From Pseudonocardia sp. HH130629-09 (lineage in GTDB: Bacteria > Actinomycetota > Actinomycetes > Mycobacteriales > Pseudonocardiaceae): a stretch of 64,000 nucleotides of DNA. The stretch's first letter is position 1, and each line of letters starts with the position of its first letter. The position numbers and the translations under genes are program-made. The stretch covers positions 3,100,001-3,164,000 of the forward strand of contig NZ_CP011868.1 in assembly GCF_001294645.1 (NCBI RefSeq), in the 5' to 3' direction. The notes below the pieces were generated by a model. That model made no database searches, had not been told where the DNA came from, and worked only from the letters and a program-made list of their open reading frames with translations. Positions 16,356 to 24,502 of the stretch are shown in pieces.

Positions 16356-18035
16356 ATGACCGACTACGTCGACGCGGGCGAAGCGATCCCGCACGTGCAG
16401 CTCACCAACGTCCGGGGCGAGGCCCCGGCCACTTCCACCGTGGACTACGACCGCATCCGCGGCGCGCGCTCCGAGCCGCAGAACTGGCTGACCTACTACG
16501 GCACCTACGACGGCCAGCGCTACAGCGAGCTCGACCAGATCGACAAGGACTCCGTCCGCCGGTTGTCCCCCGCCTGGGTCTTCCAGGCCGGGGCCGTCGG
16601 CATGCAGTCCGGTGCGTCGACCTACTCGTTCGAGGCGTCACCGATCGTCGTCGAGGGCGTCATGTACGTCTCCGGCCCGGACGGCCGCGCCTGGGCGATC
16701 GACGCGAGGACCGGCGAGGAGCTGTGGCGGTACAAGCACGCCTCGCCCTACGACGTGTCCCTGTGCTGCGGCAACGTCAACCGCGGTCTCGCCGTCGGGC
16801 ACGACAAGGTCTACCTGTACACCCTCAACGCGCACATCGTCGCGCTCGACGCGACGATCGGGAAGGTCGTGTGGGACACCGTCAACGGTGACGTCCGCGC
16901 CGGCGAGAGCGGCTCGGTCGCGCCGCTGGTCGTCAAGGATCTGGTCATCGTCGGGAGCGCCGGCGGGGAGTTCGGGGTCCGCGGACACCTCGACGCGTTC
17001 GACGCGCACACCGGTGAGCGGCGCTGGCGCTGCTACACCGTCCCGAAGCCGGGCGAGCCCGGCTCGGAGACCTGGCCCGACGACGGCGAGGCCTGGCAGC
17101 GCGGCGGCGGGAACTGCTGGGTGACACCCACCTACGACCCGGAGCTGGAGCTGCTGTTCCAGGACCCCGCGCCGGACTTCGACGGCGGCGTCCGGCCGGG
17201 CGACAACCTCTACACCGACTCGACGATCGCGGTGGACGTCAACACCGGCGAGATCCGGTGGCACCACCAGTTCACCCCGCACGACCTGTGGGACTACGAC
17301 TCCACGATGGAGAACGTCCTGTTCGACGCACCGGACGGGCGCAAGCTGCTCGCCCACGCGGACGAGAACGGCTACTTCTTCGTGCTCGACCGGACCAACG
17401 GCGAGCTCGTGCGCGTGTTCCCGTTCGTCGACCGGATCACCTGGGGCGAGATCACGCCGGACGGCGCGGTGACGCCGAAGATCTACCCCGACGAGGAGGG
17501 CGTCCCGGTGCACTTCTGGCCGGGCCCGGCGGGCGGCAAGGAATGGACGCACATGTCCTACAACCGGCAGACCGGGTTGATGTACGTGCCCGTCCAAGAG
17601 GTCGGGGCGACCGCCACCCGGCGCCGCCGCGAGTTCAAGGAGTCCATCCCCTACTGGGGCGCCGGCGTCGCCGTCGACATCGAGGACTTCTACGGGTTCG
17701 TCGCCGCCATCGACCCGCTCACCGGCGAGGAGAAGTGGCGCTGGAACAACGAGTACCCGATGTGCGCCTCGACGCTGACCACCGCGGGCGGCCTGGTCTT
17801 CCAGGGCACCCCGACCGGTGAGTTCGTCGCGCTCGATGCCTCGGCCGGGGAGAAGCTCTGGTCGTTCCAGTGCGGGAGCGGACACCACTCCAGCCCGACC
17901 ACCTTCGAGGTCGACGGCAGGCAGTTCGTCGCCGTGCCGACCGGGTGGGGCGGCTGGGTCGAGGGGTTCCTGCCGGGTCTGCTCGGTGCGGCCGCGGGTG
18001 ACGCGTTGTTCTGCTTCGCGCTGCCCGAGCAGTAG
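16356..18035 (+). CDS. PQQ-dependent alcohol dehydrogenase, predicted lanthanide-type site
   Basis: 559 residues, ATG at 16356 behind AGGAAGG. It is an eight-bladed quinoprotein propeller with repeated tryptophan-docking motifs (AIDARTGEELWRYK; ALDATIGKVVWD; AIDPLTGEEKWRW; ALDASAGEKLWSF). The vicinal disulfide pair is C137-C138 (SLCCGN). Metal-site residues by alignment from memory are E205 (GGEFGVRG), D270 in place of the usual Asn, catalytic D313 and D315 (WDYD). The extra Asp two residues after the catalytic Asp marks lanthanide-dependent enzymes. No signal peptide or haem motif is present, unusual for a family that normally works outside the membrane. pqqA follows by 49 bp. Confidence 0.88.
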   Translation: MTDYVDAGEAIPHVQLTNVRGEAPATSTVDYDRIRGARSEPQNWLTYYGTYDGQRYSELDQIDKDSVRRLSPAWVFQAGAVGMQSGASTYSFEASPIVVEGVMYVSGPDGRAWAIDARTGEELWRYKHASPYDVSLCCGNVNRGLAVGHDKVYLYTLNAHIVALDATIGKVVWDTVNGDVRAGESGSVAPLVVKDLVIVGSAGGEFGVRGHLDAFDAHTGERRWRCYTVPKPGEPGSETWPDDGEAWQRGGGNCWVTPTYDPELELLFQDPAPDFDGGVRPGDNLYTDSTIAVDVNTGEIRWHHQFTPHDLWDYDSTMENVLFDAPDGRKLLAHADENGYFFVLDRTNGELVRVFPFVDRITWGEITPDGAVTPKIYPDEEGVPVHFWPGPAGGKEWTHMSYNRQTGLMYVPVQEVGATATRRRREFKESIPYWGAGVAVDIEDFYGFVAAIDPLTGEEKWRWNNEYPMCASTLTTAGGLVFQGTPTGEFVALDASAGEKLWSFQCGSGHHSSPTTFEVDGRQFVAVPTGWGGWVEGFLPGLLGAAAGDALFCFALPEQ

Positions 18036-18084
18036 GATCCGCCGTTCCCGGGAACCCGGCTGTCGTGAGGAGGGAGGTGATCGC

Positions 18085-18177
18085 ATGGAGTCGACCACCG
18101 AGTGGGAGGCGCCGGAGTTCGAGGAGATCGGCTGCGCGCCCGAGGTGACGATGTACATCGCCCGTACCGAGGCGTGA
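18085..18177 (+). CDS. pqqA: PQQ precursor peptide PqqA
   Basis: A 30-residue peptide from ATG 18085, behind a strong AGGGAGG site. It carries the conserved E-x3-Y motif (EVTMY), whose Glu and Tyr side chains are cross-linked by PqqE to build pyrroloquinoline quinone. The N-terminal half ([19 protein letters not shown]) is more acidic than in proteobacterial PqqA. It is first in the pqqABCDE order and is followed by a strong hairpin. Confidence 0.93.
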   Translation: MESTTEWEAPEFEEIGCAPEVTMYIARTEA

Positions 18178-18184
18178 GGTGGCC

Positions 18185-18223
18185 GACGGCCGGGGGTGCG
18201 CGAACGGCGCGCCCCCGGCCGTC
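18185..18223 (+). terminator. Hairpin between pqqA and pqqB (attenuator or processing site)
   Basis: A 17-bp stem (18185-18201 with 18207-18223; one G-U pair) and 5-nt loop begins 8 nt after the pqqA stop and ends 21 nt before pqqB. There is no U tract. It is well placed to lower transcription into pqqB-E or to stabilise the pqqA 3' end, matching the known need for excess PqqA peptide. Confidence 0.7.
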
Positions 18224-18244
18224 GCCGTGGAACAAGGGGGTGCC

Positions 18245-19148
18245 ATGAGGATCCGGGTCCTCGGCTCGGCGGCGGGTGGCGGGTTCCCGCAGTGGAACTG
18301 CGGCTGTCCGGGCTGCCGGGCGGTGCGCGACGGCTCGCGGCCGGCGACTTCGCGCACCCAGTCCTCGATCGCCGTCTCCCCCGACGGCAGGCGGTGGTGG
18401 CTGGTCAACGCCTCCCCCGACATCCGCACCCAGCTCGCCGACGCGCCCGCGCTGCACCCCACCGGCGACCGGACGACGCCGCTGCAGGGGGTGCTGCTCA
18501 CCGACGCCGAGATCGACCACACCCTCGGGCTGGTGCTGCTGCGCGAGGGCCGCGGCGACCGAGCGCACCCTGCGTGCGGGCTCCGGGCTGCTGTCCACCC
18601 TGGAGCGGTTCTGCCCGGTGACCTGGACCGAGGTCGTCCCCGGCGCGGACCACGACCTCGGCGGCCTGGCCTACCGCGCGTTCGAGGCACCGACGGGCAA
18701 GCACGACCGGTTCGCGTCCCCGCGCAGCGCAGGCGAAGCGGGCATCGGTACCGCCGAGGGCCTGACCGGGCGCGTCGTCGGGTACCGGTTCACCGACACC
18801 GCGTCCGGCCGGTACGCCGTGTACCTGCCCGGCGTCCAGGAGCTGACCCCCGCGGTGCAGGACGAGATCGACGGCGCGGACCTGCTGCTCGTCGACGGCA
18901 CGACCTGGCAAGACGACGAGCTGGTGCGGCTCGGGCTGGCCGCGAAGACCGCGCACGACATGGGACACCTGCACATCGGCGGCCGTGGTGGCAGCCTGGA
19001 GGTGCTCACCGCCCTCGGTGTGCCCCGGATCGTCTACGTGCACGTCAACAACACCAACCCCGTCCTGCTGGAGGACTCCGCCGAACGCGCCGCGGTCACC
19101 GCCGCCGGGGTCGTCGTCGGGTTCGACGGACTGGAACTGGAGGTCTGA
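18245..19148 (+). pseudogene. pqqB: PqqB metallo-hydrolase, out of frame as sequenced
   Basis: PqqB is an MBL-fold hydroxylase/carrier of PQQ synthesis. The frame from ATG 18245 reads normal PqqB ([61 protein letters not shown]) and then loses sense near 18555. The neighbouring frame continues at 18555-18570 with [22 protein letters not shown] to the natural end ([12 protein letters not shown]...[10 protein letters not shown]) at 19148. About eight to ten codons normally found at the junction seem to be missing, so a small out-of-frame deletion is the simplest reading. Either the gene is broken or the sequence has an error here. Its stop is 1 nt before pqqC. Confidence 0.85.
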
Positions 19149-19149
19149 C

Positions 19150-19858
19150 ATGACCACTCCGGACACCGCGCTGGTGCGACGCCTGCGGGCGCACGCCGCG
19201 CAGTACCACTCGGCGCACCCGTTCCACGTCCGCATGAACGACGGCACCCTGACCCCCGACCAGATCCGCGGATGGGTCGCGAACCGGTTCGCCTACCAGG
19301 AGGCCATCCCGGTCAAGGACGCGGCGATCCTGTCGAACTGCCCCGACGTCGGGGTCCGTCGGCGGTGGATCCGCCGGATCACTGATCATGATGGAGTCCA
19401 CGACGGCCGGGAACCGGGCAGCGGGGACTCCGGACAGGGGGGGGATCGAGGCGTGGCTGCGGCTCGGCGAGGCGTGCGGGCTGAGCCGGTCGGAGATCCT
19501 CGACCACCGGCACGTCCGGCCCGGGGTGCGGTTCGCCGTCGACGCCTACGTCGGCTTCGCCCGCACGAGGCCGTGGGTCGAGGCGGTCGCGTCGTCGCTG
19601 ACCGAGCTGTTCGCCCCGGACCTGATGGCCGAGCGGCTGGCGGCGTTCGAGAAGTACTACACCTGGATCGACCCGGACGGGCTGCAGTACTTCCGCAACC
19701 GCCTGGTCCAGGCCCCGCGGGACTCCGAGCACGCGCTGGAGGTCGTCGTCGCGCACTGCCGCACGCCCGCCGAGCAGGACGCCGCCGAGGCCGCGCTGTC
19801 GTTCAAGTGCGACGTGCTGTGGGCGATCATGGATGCGATCGACCATGCCTACGCGTGA
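19150..19858 (+). pseudogene. pqqC: PqqC (PQQ synthase), frameshifted at an eight-G run
   Basis: PqqC performs the final eight-electron oxidation giving PQQ. From ATG 19150 the reading is typical ([47 protein letters not shown]) for about 97 codons, then shifts at G8 (19437-19444). Removing one G joins it in frame to [51 protein letters not shown] and the end [17 protein letters not shown] at 19858. Just before the G run there are some eight residues more than usual between DHDG and GGIEAW. Homopolymer miscall, decay and phase variation are all possible. Confidence 0.85.
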
Positions 19859-20207
19859 CGGGTCGACGGCCGCCGGTGCGGCGCGGATGCCGGCACCGCG
19901 GCGCGGCGAGCGGGCCGCCCGCGCGGCCACGGTGACCGGGGGCTCCCGGCCCCGGCTGGGCCGGCACGTGCGGATGCGCCCGGACCGCCCGACCGACGGC
20001 TGGGTGCTGCTCGGGCCGGAGACCGTCGTCGTGCTGAACCGGACCGGGCACGCGGTGCTGCGCCTGTGCGACGGCGAGCGCACCGTCGACGACATCGTCG
20101 CCGCGCTGGTCGCGGACTTCGACGAGGCCGACGAGCTGGTCGTCGGGGAGCAGGTGCGGGACTACCTGGCCCGGCTCGTCGACCGGAACCTGGTGGCGCT
20201 CGGATGA
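19845..20207 (+). CDS. pqqD: PqqD peptide chaperone
   Basis: 120 residues from ATG 19845, overlapping the end of pqqC by 14 nt. The PqqD fold occupies residues 35-120 ([51 protein letters not shown]), which binds PqqA and delivers it to PqqE. The first 30 residues are a basic Ala/Arg-rich extension; a later start such as ATG 19887 is possible. It overlaps pqqE by ATGA, implying coupled translation. Confidence 0.9.
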   Translation: MPTRDGSTAAGAARMPAPRRGERAARAATVTGGSRPRLGRHVRMRPDRPTDGWVLLGPETVVVLNRTGHAVLRLCDGERTVDDIVAALVADFDEADELVVGEQVRDYLARLVDRNLVALG

Positions 20208-21286
20208 GCGCCCCGCGCCCGTTCGGGCTGCTCGCCGAGCTCACCTACCGCTGCCCGCTGGCGTGCGCCTACTGCTCGAACCCGATCGAGCTGTCCCGCT
20301 ACGACGACGAGCTGTCCACCGCCGACTGGCAGCGCGTGTTCGGTGAGGCCGCGGCCATGGGCGTGCTGCAGTGCCACCTGTCCGGCGGGGAGCCGCTGCT
20401 GCGCCGGGACCTGCCCGAGCTGGTCCGCACCGCCGCCGAGCTGGGCATGTACACCAACCTGGTGACCAGCGCGATGGGCCTGTCCCGCTCGCGGGCCGAG
20501 GCGCTGCGCGCGGCGGGCCTGGACCACGTGCAGGTCAGCGTGCAGGCCGACGAGCCCGCCACCTCCGACCGGATCGCCGGGATCCGGTCGTTCGAGCGGA
20601 AGCTGGAGGCCTGCGCGCTGGTGCGCGAGCTGGGCTGGCCGCTCACGGTCAACGTGGTCCTGCACCGCGGCAACATCGACCGGGTCGGCGCGATCGTCGA
20701 CCTCGTGGAGCGCCTCGGCGCCGACCGGGTGGAGCTCGCCAACACCCAGTACTACGGCTGGGCGTGGCGCAACCGGTCGTCGCTGCTGCCGACGGCTGCG
20801 CAGCTCGACCGGGCCGAGGAGGTCGTCTCCGCCGCCCGGGCGCGGCTGGCCGGGTCGATGGAGGTCGTGCACGTGCTGCCCGACTACTACGCCCGCCATC
20901 CCAAGCCGTGCATGGGGGGCTGGGCGCAGCGCCAGCTCACCGTCGCCCCGAACGGCGACGCGCTGCCCTGCCCGGCGGCGCAGACCCTGCCGCTGCCGCG
21001 GGCCTCGGTCCACGACACGGCCCTGGCCGAGATCTGGACCTCCGCGCCGCTGTTCACCGCCTACCGCGGCGAGGACTGGATGCAGGAGCCGTGCCGGACC
21101 TGCGACCGGCGCGAGATCGACCTGGGCGGGTGCCGCTGCCAGGCGTTCCAGCTCACCGGCGACGCCGCGGCCACCGACCCGGTGTGCCACCTGTCGCCCG
21201 AGCACGGGCTCGTCGAGGGCGTGGTGGGCAAGGCCAACCGGCCGGGGCGGGTCGACCTGGAGCTCGCCCCCCGCCCGCACCGCTGA
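20204..21286 (+). CDS. pqqE: PqqE radical-SAM cyclase
   Basis: 360 residues from ATG 20204. The radical-SAM cluster is C17-x3-C21-x2-C24 (TYRCPLACAYC), followed by the SAM-binding SGGEPLLRRDL. The C-terminal SPASM domain holds the auxiliary-cluster cysteines (KPCMGGW; ALPCPAA; PCRTCDRREIDLGGCRCQAF; PVCHLSPEH). It cross-links Glu and Tyr of PqqA in the first step. The gene is intact, unlike pqqB and pqqC, and ends the cluster; no pqqF-type protease gene follows. Confidence 0.95.
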   Translation: MSAPRPFGLLAELTYRCPLACAYCSNPIELSRYDDELSTADWQRVFGEAAAMGVLQCHLSGGEPLLRRDLPELVRTAAELGMYTNLVTSAMGLSRSRAEALRAAGLDHVQVSVQADEPATSDRIAGIRSFERKLEACALVRELGWPLTVNVVLHRGNIDRVGAIVDLVERLGADRVELANTQYYGWAWRNRSSLLPTAAQLDRAEEVVSAARARLAGSMEVVHVLPDYYARHPKPCMGGWAQRQLTVAPNGDALPCPAAQTLPLPRASVHDTALAEIWTSAPLFTAYRGEDWMQEPCRTCDRREIDLGGCRCQAFQLTGDAAATDPVCHLSPEHGLVEGVVGKANRPGRVDLELAPRPHR

Positions 21287-21297
21287 GCCCGACCGGG

Positions 21298-21954
21298 TCA
21301 GCGCAGGTGCGCGGCGTCCCAGAAGCGGTACGACCGGTCCGCGGGGTCGACGACCGCGTCGTCGACCTGCGGTCCGGCGGCGATCAGCCGACGCAGGTTG
21401 TCCCCCACCCCCGTCCCGACCACGCGGCGCTCGTCCTCGTCCGGCCCGGCGACGACGATCTGCCCCACGGTGCCGCCTGGCTCCGGGACGGTGTCGACGA
21501 CCAGGGCGTTCCCGCCGCCGTGGACGGCCAGCGGCCACCAGCCCGCGTCCCAGTAGCGGGCGCGCACGGGGTCGCCCGCGCGCACGGTCACGAAGTCGCT
21601 CCCCACGGTCGCGACGGCGTCGACCCAGACGCGGTACTCCCGGGTCGCCTCGGCCAGCGGGACGAAGCGGTAGGTCGCGGGGAACAGGCTCGTCGCGACC
21701 TCCGGGTGCGGGCCGGGGGCGCACGGGTGGTCGGCCAGCTGGCCGTCGGCGAGCGCGTAGAGCGCCCGCAGCGCGGCCGGGAACTCCCGGCCGAACACGG
21801 CCTCGGCGTCGGCGACCGCGCCCGGCTCCGCGGGCGCGCGGAGGTTGGACGAGGCCGGGATCCCGGCCCGTTCCAGCACGTCGAGCCAGCGGGGCCAGTC
21901 GGTCACGACGCCGTCGTCGGGAGCTCCGCCGGAGAGGTCACGGTCACCGGTCAC
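21298..21954 (-). CDS. SMI1/KNR4-family protein
   Basis: 218 residues from GTG 21954 (VTGDRDLSGG); longer frames upstream lack family sequence. It has the SMI1/KNR4 (SUKH-like) pattern: WPRWLDVLERAGIPASSNLRAPA, AEAVFGREFPAALRALYALADGQ, and VGSDFVTVRAGD...YWDAGWWPLAVHGGGNALVVDTVP. In bacteria such proteins act as immunity or cell-wall-related factors, but no toxin gene is near, so the role is open. It is convergent with pqqE and divergent from the FKBP gene. Confidence 0.75.
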   Translation of the reverse strand: MTGDRDLSGGAPDDGVVTDWPRWLDVLERAGIPASSNLRAPAEPGAVADAEAVFGREFPAALRALYALADGQLADHPCAPGPHPEVATSLFPATYRFVPLAEATREYRVWVDAVATVGSDFVTVRAGDPVRARYWDAGWWPLAVHGGGNALVVDTVPEPGGTVGQIVVAGPDEDERRVVGTGVGDNLRRLIAAGPQVDDAVVDPADRSYRFWDAAHLR

Positions 21955-22073
21955 GTGTGCACCCTGCCACGACGGGGCGGGCCCGGGACGCACCCGCCGA
22001 CGGGTTCTGGCAGGGTCGTCGCACACCCCAGGCCCGCCCCCGTGGGCCGTCCCCGTCCGTGAGGAGCACGTCC

Positions 22074-22451
22074 GTGTCCGCACCGCAGAAGCCCGCCGTC
22101 GAGATCGTCGACGGCCCGCTGCCCACCGACCTCGTGACCGAGGACCTCTCCGTCGGCGACGGCCAGGAGGCCAAGCCCGGTGACACTGTCGCCGTGCACT
22201 ACGTCGGGGTCTCGCAGTCCACCGGCCGCGAGTTCGACAACTCCTACGACCGCGGCCAGCCGCTGCAGTTCGGGCTCGGCGCCGGGCAGGTCATCTCCGG
22301 CTGGGACAACGGCGTCGCCGGGATGAAGGTCGGCGGCCGCCGCCGGCTCGTGATCCCGCCGCACCTGGGCTACGGCGCCCAGGGCGCGGGCGGCGTCATC
22401 GCCCCGAACGAGACCCTGATCTTCGTCTGCGACCTGGTGGGCGTGCGCTGA
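22074..22451 (+). CDS. FKBP-type peptidyl-prolyl isomerase
   Basis: 125 residues from GTG 22074, with GAGGAG upstream. The FKBP core is complete: GDTVAVHYVGVSQSTGREFDNSYDRGQPLQFGLGAGQVISGWDNGVAGMKVGGRRRLVIPP, then HLGYGAQGAGGVIAPNETLIFVCDLV. It is a cytoplasmic stand-alone domain that speeds Xaa-Pro isomerisation in protein folding. The phosphoesterase gene begins inside its stop codon region. Confidence 0.93.
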   Translation: MSAPQKPAVEIVDGPLPTDLVTEDLSVGDGQEAKPGDTVAVHYVGVSQSTGREFDNSYDRGQPLQFGLGAGQVISGWDNGVAGMKVGGRRRLVIPPHLGYGAQGAGGVIAPNETLIFVCDLVGVR

Positions 22452-22951
22452 CCGCACTCCTGCTGATCTCCGACACCCACCACCCGAGCCGCGGGGCCGC
22501 CCACTCCGGTGGGCTCCCCGGGCCGGTGTGGGACGCCGTCGACGCCGCCGACGTCGTGGTGCACGCCGGTGACTGGTGCTCGGTGGAGCTGCTCGACCGG
22601 GTCGCGGGCCGCGCGGCCCGGCTGCTCGCCTGCTGGGGCAACAACGACGGCGACGACGTGCGCGCCCGGCTGCCGGAGACGGCCCGGGAGAGGATCGACG
22701 GGGTCCGGGTCGCGGTGACCCACGAGACCGGCCCGAAGCAGGGCCGCGAACGCCGGGCACTCGCCGCGCACCCCGACACCGACCTGCTGGTGTTCGGGCA
22801 CTCGCACATCCCGTGGGACTCCGTCGCCGACGGGCTGCGCCTGCTGAACCCGGGGTCGCCGACCGACCGGCGCCGGATGCCGACCCACACCTGGATGACG
22901 CTGACCCTGCACGACGGCCGGATCGACGACGTCGTGCTGCACCACCTCTGA
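22448..22951 (+). CDS. YfcE/MJ0936-type metallophosphoesterase with probable CTG start
   Basis: The first metal motif (LLISDTHHP, D-x-H) lies upstream of the first GTG in frame (22526), so that start would delete the active site. The only plausible start is CTG 22448, overlapping the FKBP stop as CTGA, giving 167 residues. Other motifs follow: VVHAGDW (GD-x-C/W type), CWGNNDG (GN-x-D), VTHETG and FGHSHIP. These bind a dinuclear metal centre that hydrolyses phosphodiesters. Translational coupling to FKBP would explain a weak start codon. Confidence 0.75.
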   Translation: MTALLLISDTHHPSRGAAHSGGLPGPVWDAVDAADVVVHAGDWCSVELLDRVAGRAARLLACWGNNDGDDVRARLPETARERIDGVRVAVTHETGPKQGRERRALAAHPDTDLLVFGHSHIPWDSVADGLRLLNPGSPTDRRRMPTHTWMTLTLHDGRIDDVVLHHL

Positions 22952-22984
22952 CGTCCCGTCAGCCGTCATCGTCAACCGTCGTCG

Positions 22985-23215
22985 TCAGCCGTCGTCATCG
23001 TCGTCGGGCTGCGGGCCCTGGTCCTGCGGGACCGGAGCCGCCGTGGCCTGCCGGTCGTCGTCCACCCGGGTCGCCGACGACGGGCCGCCGGCCGGGGAGT
23101 CGTCGTCGCGGGCGCCCTCGCCCGTGCCGAACACCAGCACCAGGCCGATCAGCGCGGCCACGACCGCGAGCGCCGCGGCCATCCGGTCCTTCGTGAGCCG
23201 GTCCTTCGTGGGCAT
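22985..23215 (-). CDS. Small single-pass membrane protein
   Basis: 76 residues, ATG at 23215. A basic N-terminus (MPTKDRLTKDRM) precedes one membrane helix (AAALAVVAALIGLVLVFGT) and an acidic, Asp-rich tail ending DDDDDG. It follows the CaCA exchanger gene by 19 bp on the same strand and is probably co-transcribed. No family recognised; an accessory or metal-binding tail is conceivable given five terminal Asp. Confidence 0.6.
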   Translation of the reverse strand: MPTKDRLTKDRMAAALAVVAALIGLVLVFGTGEGARDDDSPAGGPSSATRVDDDRQATAAPVPQDQGPQPDDDDDG

Positions 23216-23234
23216 CGGGTCTCCCTGCGGGTGC

Positions 23235-24335
23235 TCAGTCGTCGACGGGGACGCCGCCGAAGACGGTGAGGCTGACGACGAAGTAGGCGGCGTAGAGCAC
23301 GAGCAGCACCACGCCGTGCCAGCGACGGATCCGCCCGGTGCCGAGGAACACCGCGGAGAGCACCGTCAGCCCGAGCAGCACCGGCAGGTGCCAGACCAGG
23401 GCCGTCGGGTCGACCACGATCGACCCGCCGACCAGCAGGATCACGCCGAGCTTGCCGGTGACCGAGAACACGACGCTGCCGAGCACGTTCGCGACGGCGA
23501 TCTCGGGCGCGCCACGCCGGGCCGGCTCGACGGTGATGAGGATGTCCTCGAGCGACAGTGCGAGCGTCGCGATGGTGACCCCGAAGACCGTCCCGCTGAT
23601 CGCCCAGGTCTCGAGGATGCCCTCGGTGCCCTGCCCGGCGACGAGTGCGCCGACGACGAGCCCGATCAGCGCGATGACCGCGAACAGGACGGTCCGCCCG
23701 GGCGGCTGGGACCGTGCCTTCAGGAACCCGTCGTCGACGCGCAGGTCCTCGGGCAGCCGGAACCCGGGGCCGCTGCCGTCCGCCGTCCGGGTCCGGGTCG
23801 AGCCGCTCGTCGCGACCGTCGCCGTCGTGCTCCCGCCTGCGCCGACCCCGGCCCGCTCCAGCTGCTCGTAGACCTCGGCGTTGCGCCAGACGGGCCGTCG
23901 GGCGGAGTACTCGCGGTAGGCGATCCAGCCGACGAAGGCGACGAACAGCAGGATCAGCACGACGCCGGTCCCGGCGGTGAGCAGGCCGCCGAGCGCCAGC
24001 AGGAACATCACCACCGGAGCGGCGACGTAGAGCGCGAGGTAGTCGCGCGGGACCTCGACCCGGGTCGGCGCGATGATCGCGGCGAGCGCCAGCACGATGC
24101 CGGTCAGCGCGATCGTGGTGCCGATGACGGTGCCGAGCGCGACGTCGCTGAGGTCCTCCATGTTGAGGACGACGCCGAACGCGAGGTCGTCGAACTCGAT
24201 GCCGGTGAAGACGACGGCGATCAGGAACAGCGAGATCGCCCATCGGCTCGCCACCCCGACCAGGTAGCCGATGAGCTTCTCCGCGCTGTAGACCAGCACG
24301 GCGACGCCCAGGACGAACTCGATCACCGGGATCAT
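23235..24335 (-). CDS. CaCA-superfamily cation/proton exchanger
   Basis: 366 residues, ATG at 24335, with about 10 membrane segments in two halves. The alpha-repeats are recognisable but divergent: FTGIEFDDLAFGVVLN...DVALGTVIGTTIALTG in the first half and LALSLEDILITVEPARRGAPEIAVANVLGSVVFSVTGKLGV in the second, each holding acidic residues in the membrane as expected for Ca2+ or Na+ binding. A hydrophilic loop (about 150-215) links the halves. It is located near terC, another divalent-metal exporter. The ion transported cannot be assigned. Confidence 0.75.
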   Translation of the reverse strand: MIPVIEFVLGVAVLVYSAEKLIGYLVGVASRWAISLFLIAVVFTGIEFDDLAFGVVLNMEDLSDVALGTVIGTTIALTGIVLALAAIIAPTRVEVPRDYLALYVAAPVVMFLLALGGLLTAGTGVVLILLFVAFVGWIAYREYSARRPVWRNAEVYEQLERAGVGAGGSTTATVATSGSTRTRTADGSGPGFRLPEDLRVDDGFLKARSQPPGRTVLFAVIALIGLVVGALVAGQGTEGILETWAISGTVFGVTIATLALSLEDILITVEPARRGAPEIAVANVLGSVVFSVTGKLGVILLVGGSIVVDPTALVWHLPVLLGLTVLSAVFLGTGRIRRWHGVVLLVLYAAYFVVSLTVFGGVPVDD

Positions 24336-24363
24336 GCGTCAGCCCCTCGCTACACTGCCAGGA

Positions 24364-24377
24364 TCACTCGATAGTGA
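24364..24377. promoter_or_regulatory. Inverted repeat TCACT-CGAT-AGTGA upstream of the exchanger gene
   Basis: A 5-bp perfect inverted repeat about 30 bp upstream of the exchanger ATG; a minus-strand TAGCGA lies between. It could be an operator overlapping the promoter. Evidence is positional only. Confidence 0.3.
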
Positions 24378-24469
24378 CCTGGGCCACGTGGCGATGCAAC
24401 ACTTGACACCGCGAGCGCGAACGTCTCGGCAGGTCAGGGGCGGCGCCGGCGAAGGGGGCGGACACGGAG

Positions 24470-24502
24470 CCGCCCCGGTGTCCGATGCGGACGCCGGGGC
24501 GG
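24470..24502 (-). terminator. Terminator after terC
   Basis: A 15-bp interrupted stem: CCGCCCCGG/CCGGGGCGG enclosing GTCCG/CGGAC with a 3-nt loop. It lies 27 bp beyond the terC stop and lacks a strong U tract, as usual in high-GC genomes. Confidence 0.75.

Noticed and set aside
19437..19444. Programmed ribosomal frameshifting as explanation for pqqC
   Set aside because: Such frameshifting is not known for pqqC and there is no evident stimulatory structure downstream; error, decay or phase variation are simpler.
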